64,000 bases of DNA from JANJTB01 sp032027125 (GTDB lineage: Bacteria; Bacteroidota; Ignavibacteria; Kapaibacteriales; UBA2268): the NCBI GenBank assembly GCA_032027125.1, contig JAVSMQ010000001.1:4407003-4471002 (forward strand), written 5' to 3'. Shown here piece by piece: positions 9,032-17,317 of this stretch. The notes below the pieces were generated by a model. The model was not told the DNA's origin. It saw nothing but the letters and a program-made list of their open reading frames with translations, and ran no database searches. The stretch's first letter is position 1. The number at the start of each line of letters is the position of its first letter. The position numbers were made by a program, and so were the translations under genes.

Positions 9032-10195
9032 CTACCAAACAATTGCATCCGCTGCACTTTTGGCTATTGTTCTTGCTTCTTCCTGAGTAGAACCGAGAGC
9101 AGTTATATGCCCCATCTTCCTTCCGGCTCTCGACTGTTTTTTATTATATAAATGAAGAAATACATTGCTGTGTCTGAGCAGTTCTGTTACATTTTCAGGA
9201 ACTCCCGAACCTTCACGCTCACCGAGCAGATTTATCATCACGGTAGCAGGCACAATCATTTTTGATGAACCGAGCGGAAGACCACAGACTGCACGGATAC
9301 AATTCTCATACTGAGATGTATGGCATGCTTCGATTGTATAATGTCCGGAATTATGTGGTCTCGGAGCTATTTCATTAATCAAAATCTTACCGGTTTTGGT
9401 CAGAAACATCTCAACGCCGAAAACTCCCACACCATTAATAGAATTAACACTTTTCAGAGCAATTTGTCTTGCCTGATTTCGATTCTCTTCACTGATTTCG
9501 GCAGGTGCAATGACTTCATGACAAATGTGTCTGTACTGCACGGTTTCTACGCATGGATAAACTTCTACTTCACCGGCTTCGTTTCGTGCAACAATAACTG
9601 CAAGTTCTTTAGTAAATTCAATAAATTCCTCTGCCATCAAATCACTTTTTCTATCACCGGTATTAAACTTTTTCCAGGCTTCATCCACATTTTCACGATT
9701 AAATACAGTGGCATTTCCATAGCCGTCATATCCGTATTTACGGGCTTTAATAACAAAAGGATACCCGGCTTTCTCTCCAAACTGAATTACATCTTCGATT
9801 GTATCAACTTTTTCAAAGTACGGCAGCGGCAATCCTGCATTTTTAAATGTTTCCTTTTGTATAAATTTATCCTGAACTAATCTCATTGTATCCGGTGACG
9901 GAAAAACCTTTCTTTTTTGACTGATTTTGTCTAATATTTCAGGGTCAATAAATTCATTTTCTAAAGTAATTATATCCGATACTTCAATAAAACGCTCAAG
10001 TTCCTTCTCTGAAACCCAACCGCCGGGGAAATCAGATTTTGTCATATCACCTGCAGGTGAATCAGCATGACCTTCAATAACTGCAACATTAAGTCCAAGC
10101 CTGTAAGCAGCCTGTGCAAGCATTTTGGCTAACTGCCCGCCTCCAAGTATTCCAAGTGTAAAAGTTTTATTTGACTTATAAAGAGATTTTAGCAT
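9032..10195 (-). CDS. purK: N5-carboxyaminoimidazole ribonucleotide synthase PurK
   Basis: A 387-residue ATP-grasp enzyme that carboxylates AIR with bicarbonate and ATP in purine synthesis. Typical features are the N-terminal LGILGGGQLAKMLAQAAYRLG, the ATP-grasp segment PFVIKARKYGYDGYGN, and the metal-binding FGVEMFLTKTGKILINEIAPRPHNSGHYTIEA. The length fits the family. PurE is not adjacent, so the pathway is dispersed. The convergent MNT gene ends at the preceding base. Confidence 0.96.
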   Translation of the reverse strand: MLKSLYKSNKTFTLGILGGGQLAKMLAQAAYRLGLNVAVIEGHADSPAGDMTKSDFPGGWVSEKELERFIEVSDIITLENEFIDPEILDKISQKRKVFPSPDTMRLVQDKFIQKETFKNAGLPLPYFEKVDTIEDVIQFGEKAGYPFVIKARKYGYDGYGNATVFNRENVDEAWKKFNTGDRKSDLMAEEFIEFTKELAVIVARNEAGEVEVYPCVETVQYRHICHEVIAPAEISEENRNQARQIALKSVNSINGVGVFGVEMFLTKTGKILINEIAPRPHNSGHYTIEACHTSQYENCIRAVCGLPLGSSKMIVPATVMINLLGEREGSGVPENVTELLRHSNVFLHLYNKKQSRAGRKMGHITALGSTQEEARTIAKSAADAIVW

Positions 10196-10225
10196 CTGAT
10201 ATTATCCGGTAACATTTCAAAGATG

Positions 10226-10233
10226 CAAAAATA
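10226..10233 (-). promoter_or_regulatory. Candidate -7 box for purK
   Basis: Minus-strand TATTTTTG matches TAnnTTTG, 30 bp upstream of the ATG. Confidence 0.35.
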
Positions 10234-10297
10234 TACAATTTTGATGATATTATGTTGAAAAAACAAAAGAACGTTTCATACATCTTTCAATATTATC

Positions 10298-10380
10298 AGA
10301 ATCAAGGATTCAACTGATTACACCCATTCCTCGGATTTATAATCTGTGAAATCCTTTAATCCGTGTAATCTGTGATTCTG
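10298..10380. repeat. Interspersed intergenic repeat, family A copy 1
   Basis: A segment built of near-repeats of AATCYGTGAAATCC / AATCCGTGTAATCTGTG with inverted ends (CAGAATCA...TGATTCTG and GATTACAC...GTGTAATC). A degenerate relative lies at 23164-23206. Such elements occur between genes in many Bacteroidota; function unknown. Confidence 0.6.
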
Positions 10381-10403
10381 ACAAATTTGGATTTCTTTTA
10401 TGT

Positions 10404-10433
10404 CCTCCGCCGGCGGAGGTGTCACGGAGTGAC
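10404..10433. repeat. Perfect 16-bp palindrome plus adjacent hairpin
   Basis: CCTCCGCCGGCGGAGG (10404-10419) is a perfect palindrome, followed at once by GTCAC-GGA-GTGAC (10421-10433). GC-rich against an AT-rich background. It belongs to the repeat cluster between purK and the next gene. Confidence 0.65.
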
Positions 10434-10457
10434 GGAGGTGGATTTGGTTAAGAAATT

Positions 10458-10509
10458 ACCACCCCGTCCTTCGGACTCCCCTCCTTACCAAGGAGGGGCT
10501 GGGGGTGGT
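10458..10509. repeat. Large cruciform-like GC-rich hairpin, family B
   Basis: Outer arms ACCACCCC (10458-10465) and GGGGTGGT (10502-10509) enclose two further hairpins, GTCC-TTC-GGAC (10466-10476) and CCCCTCCTT-ACC-AAGGAGGGG (10478-10498). The nested layout would form a clover-shaped fold in DNA or RNA. Similar elements are scattered in many environmental Bacteroidota genomes. Confidence 0.7.
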
Positions 10510-10676
10510 GGATTTGATTTGTATTCCCTAAACTCCCCGATTCTTCACTCCAACTCTGACTGATTTTCAATTGCCTCCGAGCTATTATTTCCCGTTTAAT
10601 CATAAATTATATAATCATTATACAGGGCTTCATTGACTTCATACCAGATATTTTTCCCGAAATTGCTGTAATTTAC

Positions 10677-11243
10677 TTACAATCTATAAAGTTCATTCGC
10701 TTTTTTCATTCTCAGAACTGCACTGTCATTTCTCAATATGACAGCATCATTCTGTGCTATTATTGCAAGTCTGAATTCATTAGTTTTGTCAACAAATTCA
10801 CCAATCATCTCCTGAGTCAAACCTATTGGCGACAAGACATCTAAATAATTTTCCGCCTCAAGAGCAACTATTTCACAAAATACAAGTAAATCGCCGTCAC
10901 TTGCACGGCTAATATCACTTAAAATAAATTTTTCATATTTGTTCTTATCATCTGCAAACGCAATTTTAGCTCTTACTCCGAAAGTACGAGCCATTATCCT
11001 CAGATTCTTAGCAAGTTCATTTCGGTTTTGAGTAGCAATCATCATATCAGATGTCATAATTGCATCAGTCGGAAACTTAAGGAACTCATTAATTTTTGTC
11101 TTGAAGGCGTCAATTGTTAACTGCGATACTCCATATACCCCCATTTTTTCGGCATCTCTTGTTATACAACTGTGAATTTTATCACAAACTTCAAATAAAT
11201 CTGCATAAGACATTTTAAAATCCCTGCTTACTTCATCCCTCAT
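10677..11243 (-). CDS. Hypothetical helical protein
   Basis: A 188-residue protein without signal peptide, membrane segment or recognisable catalytic motif. Predicted mostly helical with regular charged and hydrophobic spacing (for example FEVCDKIHSCITRDAEKMG and NELAKNLRIMARTFGVRAK). The start MRDEVSRDFKMSYADLF has a second in-frame Met ten codons later. It is the only ordinary-looking gene between the repeat clusters on either side. I do not recognise the family. Confidence 0.6.
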   Translation of the reverse strand: MRDEVSRDFKMSYADLFEVCDKIHSCITRDAEKMGVYGVSQLTIDAFKTKINEFLKFPTDAIMTSDMMIATQNRNELAKNLRIMARTFGVRAKIAFADDKNKYEKFILSDISRASDGDLLVFCEIVALEAENYLDVLSPIGLTQEMIGEFVDKTNEFRLAIIAQNDAVILRNDSAVLRMKKANELYRL

Positions 11244-11367
11244 CTTAGTAACCTTTAATTTTTTTTTAGAAATCAGTTATTACTTTAAAATTATATAAAC
11301 CACAATAAATACAATGAGAAATTATCAAAATCCTAAACCAAATAAAAGCACTTATTTTCTAAATTAT

Positions 11368-11409
11368 AATCCCCCTACTCGCTTCGCTTGCTTTCCCCCT
11401 ATGAAAAAG
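11368..11409. repeat. Interspersed repeat, family C copy 1
   Basis: CCCCCTACTCGCTTCGCTTG and the following CTTTCCCCCTATGAAAAAG form a GC-rich element. Its reverse complement closely matches 25197-25237, so the same element occurs twice in the window in opposite orientations. Confidence 0.65.
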
Positions 11410-11444
11410 ATACATTCTATTGCATAGCTCAATCTTCGGGAATT

Positions 11445-11519
11445 GTCATTCTGAGCGACAGCGAAGAATCCAGGCTGTTAATTAGTGAATACATGGACTC
11501 TTCGCAGGCTCAGAGTGAC
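11445..11519. repeat. Imperfect long inverted repeat, family D
   Basis: The left arm at 11445-11471 (GTCATTCTGAGCGACAGCG...) pairs with the right arm at 11495-11519 (...GCAGGCTCAGAGTGAC) around a 23-base loop, with a few mismatches. It resembles the family E element at 16214-16295. Confidence 0.65.
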
Positions 11520-11739
11520 TTATCCAGGAGTTTTATTTTCAAATAAATAGAACATATCAGCCATGCTTTGAAAAAAATAGAATTAAATGCGATTACTTCA
11601 TTATCAAATTAGAAATTATCATATTCATATTAAATCTTACTGAAAAATAAGGATTATAAATCTAATTTCTAACAATATATTTTCAATATTGACAATTAAT
11701 TTAAATATTTTGCTGGATTATTTTATAAATCAAATTTGA

Positions 11740-12150
11740 TTAAAAGATATTCAGAGGTCGGTAACGGACATTCAGAACAAGGTAACGGACATTCTGAACA
11801 AGGTAACGGATATTCAGAACAAGGTAACAGACATTCAGAATAAGGTAACGGACATTCTGAATAAGGTAACGGACATTCAGAACAAGGTAACGGACATTCT
11901 GAACAAGGTAACGGACTTTTTGAACAAGGTAACGGACATTCAGAACAAGGTAACGGATATTCAGAACAAGGTAACGGACGTTCCGAAGGTTCGGGGAGTC
12001 TCCGTTACCGGCAGAAATACTGCATTTTACAATATCGGAGTTAAATTTAACGAGATCTGAAAGTAAGAATAAATCAGCCGTATTATAAATAATGGGGTCG
12101 TAATCATATTTAAGAATAGATTTAATATTTCGTATGTCAAAGAAATGCAA
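11740..12150 (-). CDS. Doubtful ORF with heptapeptide repeats (NVRYLVL/Q)
   Basis: An open frame of 136 residues. About 54 non-repetitive residues (MHFFDIRNIKSILKYDYD...) are followed by some eleven heptads of the form NVRYLVL or NVRYLVQ, produced by the 21-bp minisatellite at 11760-11990. This frame is open through every repeat unit, whereas the GNGHSEQ frame on the other strand is stopped by TAA in two units. However, differences between units are often amino-acid changing (V/I, L/Q). It overlaps the start of an oppositely directed small ORF at 12145. Whether it is translated is uncertain. Confidence 0.3.
   Translation of the reverse strand: MHFFDIRNIKSILKYDYDPIIYNTADLFLLSDLVKFNSDIVKCSISAGNGDSPNLRNVRYLVLNIRYLVLNVRYLVQKVRYLVQNVRYLVLNVRYLIQNVRYLILNVCYLVLNIRYLVQNVRYLVLNVRYRPLNIF
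11760..11990. repeat. 21-bp minisatellite, ten units plus one degenerate
   Basis: Ten head-to-tail 21-bp units beginning GGTAACGGACATTCAGAA (11760-11969) and an eleventh degenerate unit (11970-11990). Variation sits mainly at two positions (CAT/TAT and TCA/TCT). An inverted copy of the unit start, TCCGTTACC, follows at 12001-12009 and can pair with GGTAACGGA at 11970-11978. The period is exactly seven codons. Confidence 0.92.
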
Positions 12151-12297
12151 TCGAACATCATCAGAATATTTGCAGACTTAATTTTCAGAAGTTTTAAAAA
12201 CTTCGGAAGGTTTCTTAAATCATTCGGAATCTTATATAAATCATTCGGAAAGTATAATAAATCATTCGGAATTAAAGATAACAGCGGATTAGTTTAA
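12145..12297 (+). CDS. Small ORF (50 aa) with KSFG heptad repeats
   Basis: An ATG at 12145 opens a 50-codon frame ending TAA at 12295-12297. After MQSNIIRIFADLIFRSF it carries four heptads beginning NFG or SFG (KNFGRFL, KSFGILY, KSFGKYN, KSFGIKD). The first six bases overlap the start of the oppositely oriented heptad ORF at 12150. It is basic and amphipathic. No ribosome-binding site is obvious and I do not recognise a family; it may be a chance frame through a second 21-bp repeat. Confidence 0.3.
   Translation: MQSNIIRIFADLIFRSFKNFGRFLKSFGILYKSFGKYNKSFGIKDNSGLV
12202..12271. repeat. Second, unrelated 21-bp-period repeat
   Basis: TTCGGAA recurs at 12202, 12223, 12244 and 12265, exactly 21 bp apart, with AAATCA preceding each later copy. 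The sequence differs from the minisatellite at 11760-11990 but the period is identical. Confidence 0.8.
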
Positions 12298-12563
12298 TTA
12301 TATGTCAAAGAAATTAGAAAAATCGTAAGCTGAACTAAAAAATACTACATAAAAGTCAAATTTAAAAGACTCATGATTATATAATTCACAATCAAAATTA
12401 GATAAAAACATGGTAAATTACACTTTTTCTTCAGAATAATTATATTATTTCGCATAGTATAGAAATATAACAAGCAAGAAACCCGAGAAGAAACAATATA
12501 AATATTATATTTATTGTATTTTCCCAATATTTTAGAATTCTGAAAAAAGAAAGACGGGAAACA

Positions 12564-12682
12564 GACTCTGAAAGAGTCAAATGTTTATAGAAAGAATAAT
12601 ATTGAATTAAATTCGACCTCTACGAGGTCGAATTGGAATCACCGCACAATCCTTTCTATATACATTTAATTCCTTCGGGATT
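12564..12682. repeat. Cluster of short three-base-loop palindromes
   Basis: Perfect or near-perfect hairpins lie in a row: GACTCT-GAA-AGAGTC (12564-12578), AATTCGACCTC-TAC-GAGGTCGAATT (12610-12634), and one near 12666-12682 around CCTTCGGG. They resemble interspersed REP-like palindromes seen in Bacteroidota, some of which are mobilised by REP-associated transposases. No transposase gene is present here. Confidence 0.6.
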
Positions 12683-12885
12683 ATATCGAAACAAATCGGT
12701 TGTGCTTTTTTCTACCGATATTCCGCTTCTTCGGAGTTAAAATCAATTACGAACTCAAAACTATTAACTAAAAACTAAAAACTAAGAACAGAATACCCCT
12801 ATGCAAAACAATTTGATTCTTTTAATATTAAAATCTTAGTTTAATCGTGACTGCAATCTATTGATTTTAATATTGGTCGGATATA

Positions 12886-13575
12886 GTGATAGAATTAAAA
12901 GGTATTTCAAAGGCTTTTGAAGAAGGTGCTGCCAATCACAGAGTATTGGATTCTGTAGATTTTACTTTCGAGAGCGGCAAAATATATATTATGTACGGAA
13001 GAAGCGGTTCGGGAAAATCAACTCTGTTGAATCTCATAAGCGGAATAGATGTTCCATCCGAAGGCTCAATAATTATTGACGGCAAAAACCTGACATCTTT
13101 GAATGAAAAAGAGCGTACACTTTTCCGCAGAAATAATATAGGGTTCATTTTTCAGTTTTTTAACCTGATTCCAACTCTTAATGTATTGGAAAATCTGCTT
13201 CTGCCCATGGAATTAGTAAAAGATTTGAATAAATCAGACACTAAAAGTGCAATAGAATTACTTGAGAAAATCGAACTTGCAGACCGTGCCGATTCATATC
13301 CCGACAGACTTTCAGGCGGAGAGCAGCAGAGAGTGGCAATTGCAAGGGCTTTAATCCATAATCCGCAAATAATTCTCGCCGATGAACCTACAGGAAATCT
13401 TGACTTTGAAACTGGCAAAAGCATAGTTCAGCTTTTGGATAATCTTGTCCGCAAACAGGGCAAAACTATGATAATGGCAACTCACAGCAAGGATGTCATA
13501 GGTCTGGCAGATTATATTATAAACGTCAGAGATGGAAAATTAGAAGTTGAAGCCGGTGGGGACTTGCTGAAATGA
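12886..13575 (+). CDS. ABC transporter ATP-binding protein (LolD/MacB type)
   Basis: A 229-residue ATPase with Walker A GRSGSGKST (about 42-50), the signature LSGGEQQRVAIARAL, Walker B IILADEPTGNLD and H-loop ATHS. The subfamily matches LolD/MacB/FtsE, which drives permeases with FtsX folds. The start is GTG at 12886. The last bases overlap the next gene by 4 (ATGA), so the permease is translationally coupled. Together they form a two-component type VII-like ABC exporter or lipoprotein releasing system. Confidence 0.93.
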   Translation: MIELKGISKAFEEGAANHRVLDSVDFTFESGKIYIMYGRSGSGKSTLLNLISGIDVPSEGSIIIDGKNLTSLNEKERTLFRRNNIGFIFQFFNLIPTLNVLENLLLPMELVKDLNKSDTKSAIELLEKIELADRADSYPDRLSGGEQQRVAIARALIHNPQIILADEPTGNLDFETGKSIVQLLDNLVRKQGKTMIMATHSKDVIGLADYIINVRDGKLEVEAGGDLLK

Positions 13576-16121
13576 GAACAATTCTCTTTAAGTCCGGAAT
13601 CAATTATTCAATAAAAAATCCCTGGCAGACATTACTTTCAATAATTGGAATTGCATTGGGTGTTGCAGTAGTTATTGCAATTGACATAGCCAATCAGAGT
13701 GCCTATAAAGCATTTGAACTTTCGATGGAAAGCATTTCAGGAAAAGCTACACACCAGATAGTTTCAAATCCACCCGGTCTGCCCGATTCAATAATAACAA
13801 CAGTCAGAACAAAATTGGGAATTGATAAAGCGGCACCTGTTGTAGAGAAATTTGTCAAGTATAATGGTACAATTCCAAGAGTATTTACCTTGATAGGCAT
13901 TGACCCGATTTACGAAAAACCGTTCAGAGATTATTCAGGATTATTTTCTACCGATAAAAACTTTGACTTAGGAAGTTTTATCACAACCAAAGGCGGAGTA
14001 ATAATCTCCGAAATGACTGCTAAGAAGCTCGGATTAAAAACTGGCAGCAAATTTGAGATTATAGTTGACGGCAAATCAAAAAGTGTGACTCTACTTTCAA
14101 CAATTAAGCTGGGTAGTGTTCAAAAAAACAAGGTTCTTGAGAATCTAATCATAACCGATATATCCAATGCACAGGAATTAACGGAATCAGGCGAGTATAT
14201 AAGCAGGATTGATTTGATTATTGAGGAAACGGATACAGCAAAATTAGTCGGACTTACAAAAATACTGCCTGAATCAATAAGAATCCAGAAATCAAATACA
14301 CGCTCGGAAACCGGTAAGCAAATGACTGAGTCGTTCAGAATCAATTTAACGGCAATGAGTCTTTTAGCGTTGATTGTCGGTATGTTTCTGATATACAATA
14401 CTATGACATTTTCAGTTGTTCAGAGGCAGAAACTGATTGGTTTGTTACGTTCAATAGGTGTTACAAGGGGTGAAATATTCCGGCTTATAATGCTGGAGGC
14501 ATTAACAATCGGGCTGATTGGAACTTTATTGGGAATAGCCGCTGGAATCATTTTGGGTAACGGCATCATCAGTTTAGTCACAAAAACCATAAATGATATG
14601 TATTTTGTCTTGCAGGTACGCGAAATAACAATTACACCATTAAGTATAATTAAAGGATTAGTACTCGGAATATCTGCAACACTTATTTCAGCATATAAAC
14701 CTGCATCCGACGCAACAAAGGTACCGCCCAGAACTTCATTGATACGTTCGCTATCCGAAACTGATATTGAAAGCAAAGTTAAGAAATACATGATTTATTC
14801 ATTAATATCAGCGGCTGCAGGAGTAGTTATACTAATGATTGACAGCAGAAATATTTATTTCAGTTATCTCGGAATAGCTCCGATAATTATTTCTTTTGCA
14901 TTACTAACACCGGCAATGTTGGTTTTTTCGATGCGGATTTTATCACCTGTGATGAAAAATATATTCGGCTCAATCGGTAAAATGGCATCAAGAGGAATTT
15001 CAAGCCAGTTAAGCAGAACTACAATAGCAGTAGCTGCTTTAAGCATATCAGTATCGGCGGCAATCGGTGTTGGTACAATGGTCAGCAGTTTCAGACAAAC
15101 TGTAGTTGACTGGCTGAATATGCGGTTAAAAGCTGATATTTATGCATCAGTGCCAACTATGGTTTCAAGATATAATGACGGAACATTTTCTTCAGAAATT
15201 GCCGACACTATAAGAAATTTACCCGGTGTTGATGCTATAAATCTATACCGCGAATATCAATTAAATCATCATGGGAAATTACAACATATATTAGCCGCAA
15301 AAGTTCAGAATTTTAACTACGAAAGTTTTAAGTATAATACAACTGAAAATGAAGTACTTTGGAGGAAATATAATCATGAAGAAGGGATTTTTGTTTCGGA
15401 ATCCTACTCATTCAAAAATAGTACAAAAATTGGAGATACACTTGATCTGCCGACCAATCACGGTTTAAAAAGATTTCCGGTAATCGGGATATTTATTGAT
15501 TACAGTTCCGATATCGGACTTATAATGATGGAGCTCGGAACCTATCGTAAATATTACAATGACAGTCTTCTTTCGGGATTGGCTGTATTTGTAAAAGATA
15601 AATCGAAAATTGATGAGGTAATGGATTTGATGCGTCTTGCAGCCGGTAAAGATATTGATTTTATAGTCCGTTCCAACCGTTCTCTGATAGATTCCTCAGT
15701 TGAAATATTTGACAGAACCTTTTTAATTACGAACGTTCTGCAATTACTTGCAATTATTGTTTCATTCATAGGAATCCTGAGCGCTCTTATGGCTCTTCAA
15801 CTTGAAAAAGCACGTGAACTCGGCGTTTTGCGGGCTATTGGAATGATACCGTCACAATTATGGAAAATGGTTATAATTCAGACCGGGCTGATGGGTCTGA
15901 TAGCCGGTGTTTTAGCAATACCATTCGGGAATATTCTGGCTTATATTCTGATTGATATTATCAACAGGCGGTCTTTCGGCTGGTCAATTGATTACTTCTT
16001 CATTCCGGAATATGCAGTTCAGGGAGTATTAATCTCAATTTTTGCTGCAATATTAGCAGGAATCTACCCAGCATATAAAATGAGTAAGTCATCGCCGTCA
16101 TCTGCATTAAGAGAAGAATAG
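13572..16121 (+). CDS. ABC transporter permease with two FtsX domains
   Basis: An 849-residue permease. An N-terminal membrane helix (LLSIIGIALGVAVVIAIDIA) is followed by a periplasmic MacB_PCD-like region, an FtsX block at about 265-375 (FRINLTAMSLLALIVGMFLI), a second start helix near 485 (IAVAALSISVSAAIGVG) and a final FtsX block to the C-terminus (LQLLAIIVSFIGILSALMAL, ELGVLRAIGM). This duplicated design combines the two halves found separately in LolC/LolE. It probably moves lipophilic or envelope substrates; the exact cargo is unknown. Confidence 0.9.
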   Translation: MRTILFKSGINYSIKNPWQTLLSIIGIALGVAVVIAIDIANQSAYKAFELSMESISGKATHQIVSNPPGLPDSIITTVRTKLGIDKAAPVVEKFVKYNGTIPRVFTLIGIDPIYEKPFRDYSGLFSTDKNFDLGSFITTKGGVIISEMTAKKLGLKTGSKFEIIVDGKSKSVTLLSTIKLGSVQKNKVLENLIITDISNAQELTESGEYISRIDLIIEETDTAKLVGLTKILPESIRIQKSNTRSETGKQMTESFRINLTAMSLLALIVGMFLIYNTMTFSVVQRQKLIGLLRSIGVTRGEIFRLIMLEALTIGLIGTLLGIAAGIILGNGIISLVTKTINDMYFVLQVREITITPLSIIKGLVLGISATLISAYKPASDATKVPPRTSLIRSLSETDIESKVKKYMIYSLISAAAGVVILMIDSRNIYFSYLGIAPIIISFALLTPAMLVFSMRILSPVMKNIFGSIGKMASRGISSQLSRTTIAVAALSISVSAAIGVGTMVSSFRQTVVDWLNMRLKADIYASVPTMVSRYNDGTFSSEIADTIRNLPGVDAINLYREYQLNHHGKLQHILAAKVQNFNYESFKYNTTENEVLWRKYNHEEGIFVSESYSFKNSTKIGDTLDLPTNHGLKRFPVIGIFIDYSSDIGLIMMELGTYRKYYNDSLLSGLAVFVKDKSKIDEVMDLMRLAAGKDIDFIVRSNRSLIDSSVEIFDRTFLITNVLQLLAIIVSFIGILSALMALQLEKARELGVLRAIGMIPSQLWKMVIIQTGLMGLIAGVLAIPFGNILAYILIDIINRRSFGWSIDYFFIPEYAVQGVLISIFAAILAGIYPAYKMSKSSPSSALREE

Positions 16122-16213
16122 ATAATAAAAATCCTTCGGTAGAGAAAATGCCTGAAGGATTCGGATTAAGTAGTCTGTTGATTAAGTATTTACTTATTCA
16201 ATTTCTACATGAT

Positions 16214-16295
16214 TGTCACACTGAGCGAAGTCGAAGTGTAATATATACGTTAATTGCAAGTTATTATATTAGTCTTCGACTTCGCTCAGACTGAC
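16214..16295. repeat. Long inverted repeat between convergent genes, family E
   Basis: Left arm TGTCACACTGAGCGAAGTCG (from 16214) and right arm ending ACTTCGCTCAGACTGACA (to 16295) pair over about 23 bases around a 34-base AT-rich loop. It lies between two convergent genes and could act as a bidirectional transcription stop, although there is no T-tract. Related to the family D element near 11445. Confidence 0.7.
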
Positions 16296-16354
16296 ATAGC
16301 TATCATTATTACTAAATCAACAGACTCTTAAATATATTGATTCAATAAACAGAT

Positions 16355-17137
16355 TTATTCACCTGTAAAAGCAGCTTTTCTTTTCTCTAAGAATGCAGTC
16401 GTACCTTCTTTAAAATCTTTGGTTCCGCATGTCTGACCGAATAATTTGGATTCGATAGCAAGACCATCAGACTGTGAAATATTTTCTCCGGAACTAATTG
16501 CTTCAATACTCGCTTGCACTGCAAGAGGAGCTTTTGTCAATATCAGCGAAACAAATTCTTCTACTTTAGTCATTAAATCAGCTAATGGATAAACGTGATT
16601 AACTAAACCAATACGGTAAGCTTCTTCAGCATTTATAATATTACCGGAAATAATAAGTTCTATAGCTGCAGCCTTACCGACCAATCTTGTTAATCTTTGA
16701 GTACCGCCGTAGCCCGGAATAATTCCAAGATTTACTTCCGGCTGACCGAATTTAGCATTTTCGGATGCAAACCTTATATGACAAGCCATTGAAAGTTCGC
16801 AGCCGCCGCCAAGGGCAAATCCATTTACAGCAGCAATTACAGGAATTCTAAGATTCTCAAGTCTTGCCATTACTTCCGAACCATACTTTGAGAAGTATTC
16901 ACCTGTGGCAGAATCGGAAGCATTTAATTCCTTAATATCTGCACCGGCAGCAAAAGCTTTTTCGCCTGAACCGGTCAAAACGAGAGCATAAATATCTTTT
17001 GATTGCTCCAATTCATTAATAACTGATGCTAAATCGTCAAACATCTGTTTGTTTAATGCATTTAATTTATCAGGACGATTCAGTGTAACTAAAGCATAGT
17101 TATTACGTTTTTCAAAGATTAAAGTATCGAAGTTCAT
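16355..17137 (-). CDS. Enoyl-CoA hydratase (crotonase family)
   Basis: A 260-residue crotonase-fold enzyme that hydrates 2-enoyl-CoA, probably in fatty-acid or butyrate-type pathways. The oxyanion-hole segments AFAAGADIKEL and GFALGGGCELSMACH are intact. Both catalytic glutamates of the hydratase type are present (Glu114 in GGGCELS and Glu134 in GQPEVNLGIIPGYGG), which supports true hydratase activity. No other beta-oxidation gene is adjacent. Confidence 0.92.
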   Translation of the reverse strand: MNFDTLIFEKRNNYALVTLNRPDKLNALNKQMFDDLASVINELEQSKDIYALVLTGSGEKAFAAGADIKELNASDSATGEYFSKYGSEVMARLENLRIPVIAAVNGFALGGGCELSMACHIRFASENAKFGQPEVNLGIIPGYGGTQRLTRLVGKAAAIELIISGNIINAEEAYRIGLVNHVYPLADLMTKVEEFVSLILTKAPLAVQASIEAISSGENISQSDGLAIESKLFGQTCGTKDFKEGTTAFLEKRKAAFTGE

Positions 17138-17317
17138 AAAAAATATCCTATTTTTGAGAATGTAAAAAGTTTTAAACGTATGAAAGATAAATTTAATTGT
17201 TGATAAGTACTGTTGATAAATAGATTTTGATTATTTTCACACTTTTTTTTGAGCGATTGAAATATTTTGGTTTACAAATTGGCATCAGGGCAAGGTTTTG
17301 TTTTCTTACTTAAAAGT

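Noticed and set aside
10404..10509. Rho-independent terminator
   Set aside because: Strong hairpins but no T-tract on either strand, and similar elements occur unrelated to gene ends.
11760..11990. CRISPR array
   Set aside because: The 21-bp units are contiguous without unique spacers, so this is a minisatellite.
12345..12527. Minus-strand 60-residue frame
   Set aside because: Very AT-rich, with a hydrophobic and Asn/Ile/Tyr-dominated composition expected from chance; no ribosome site or family.
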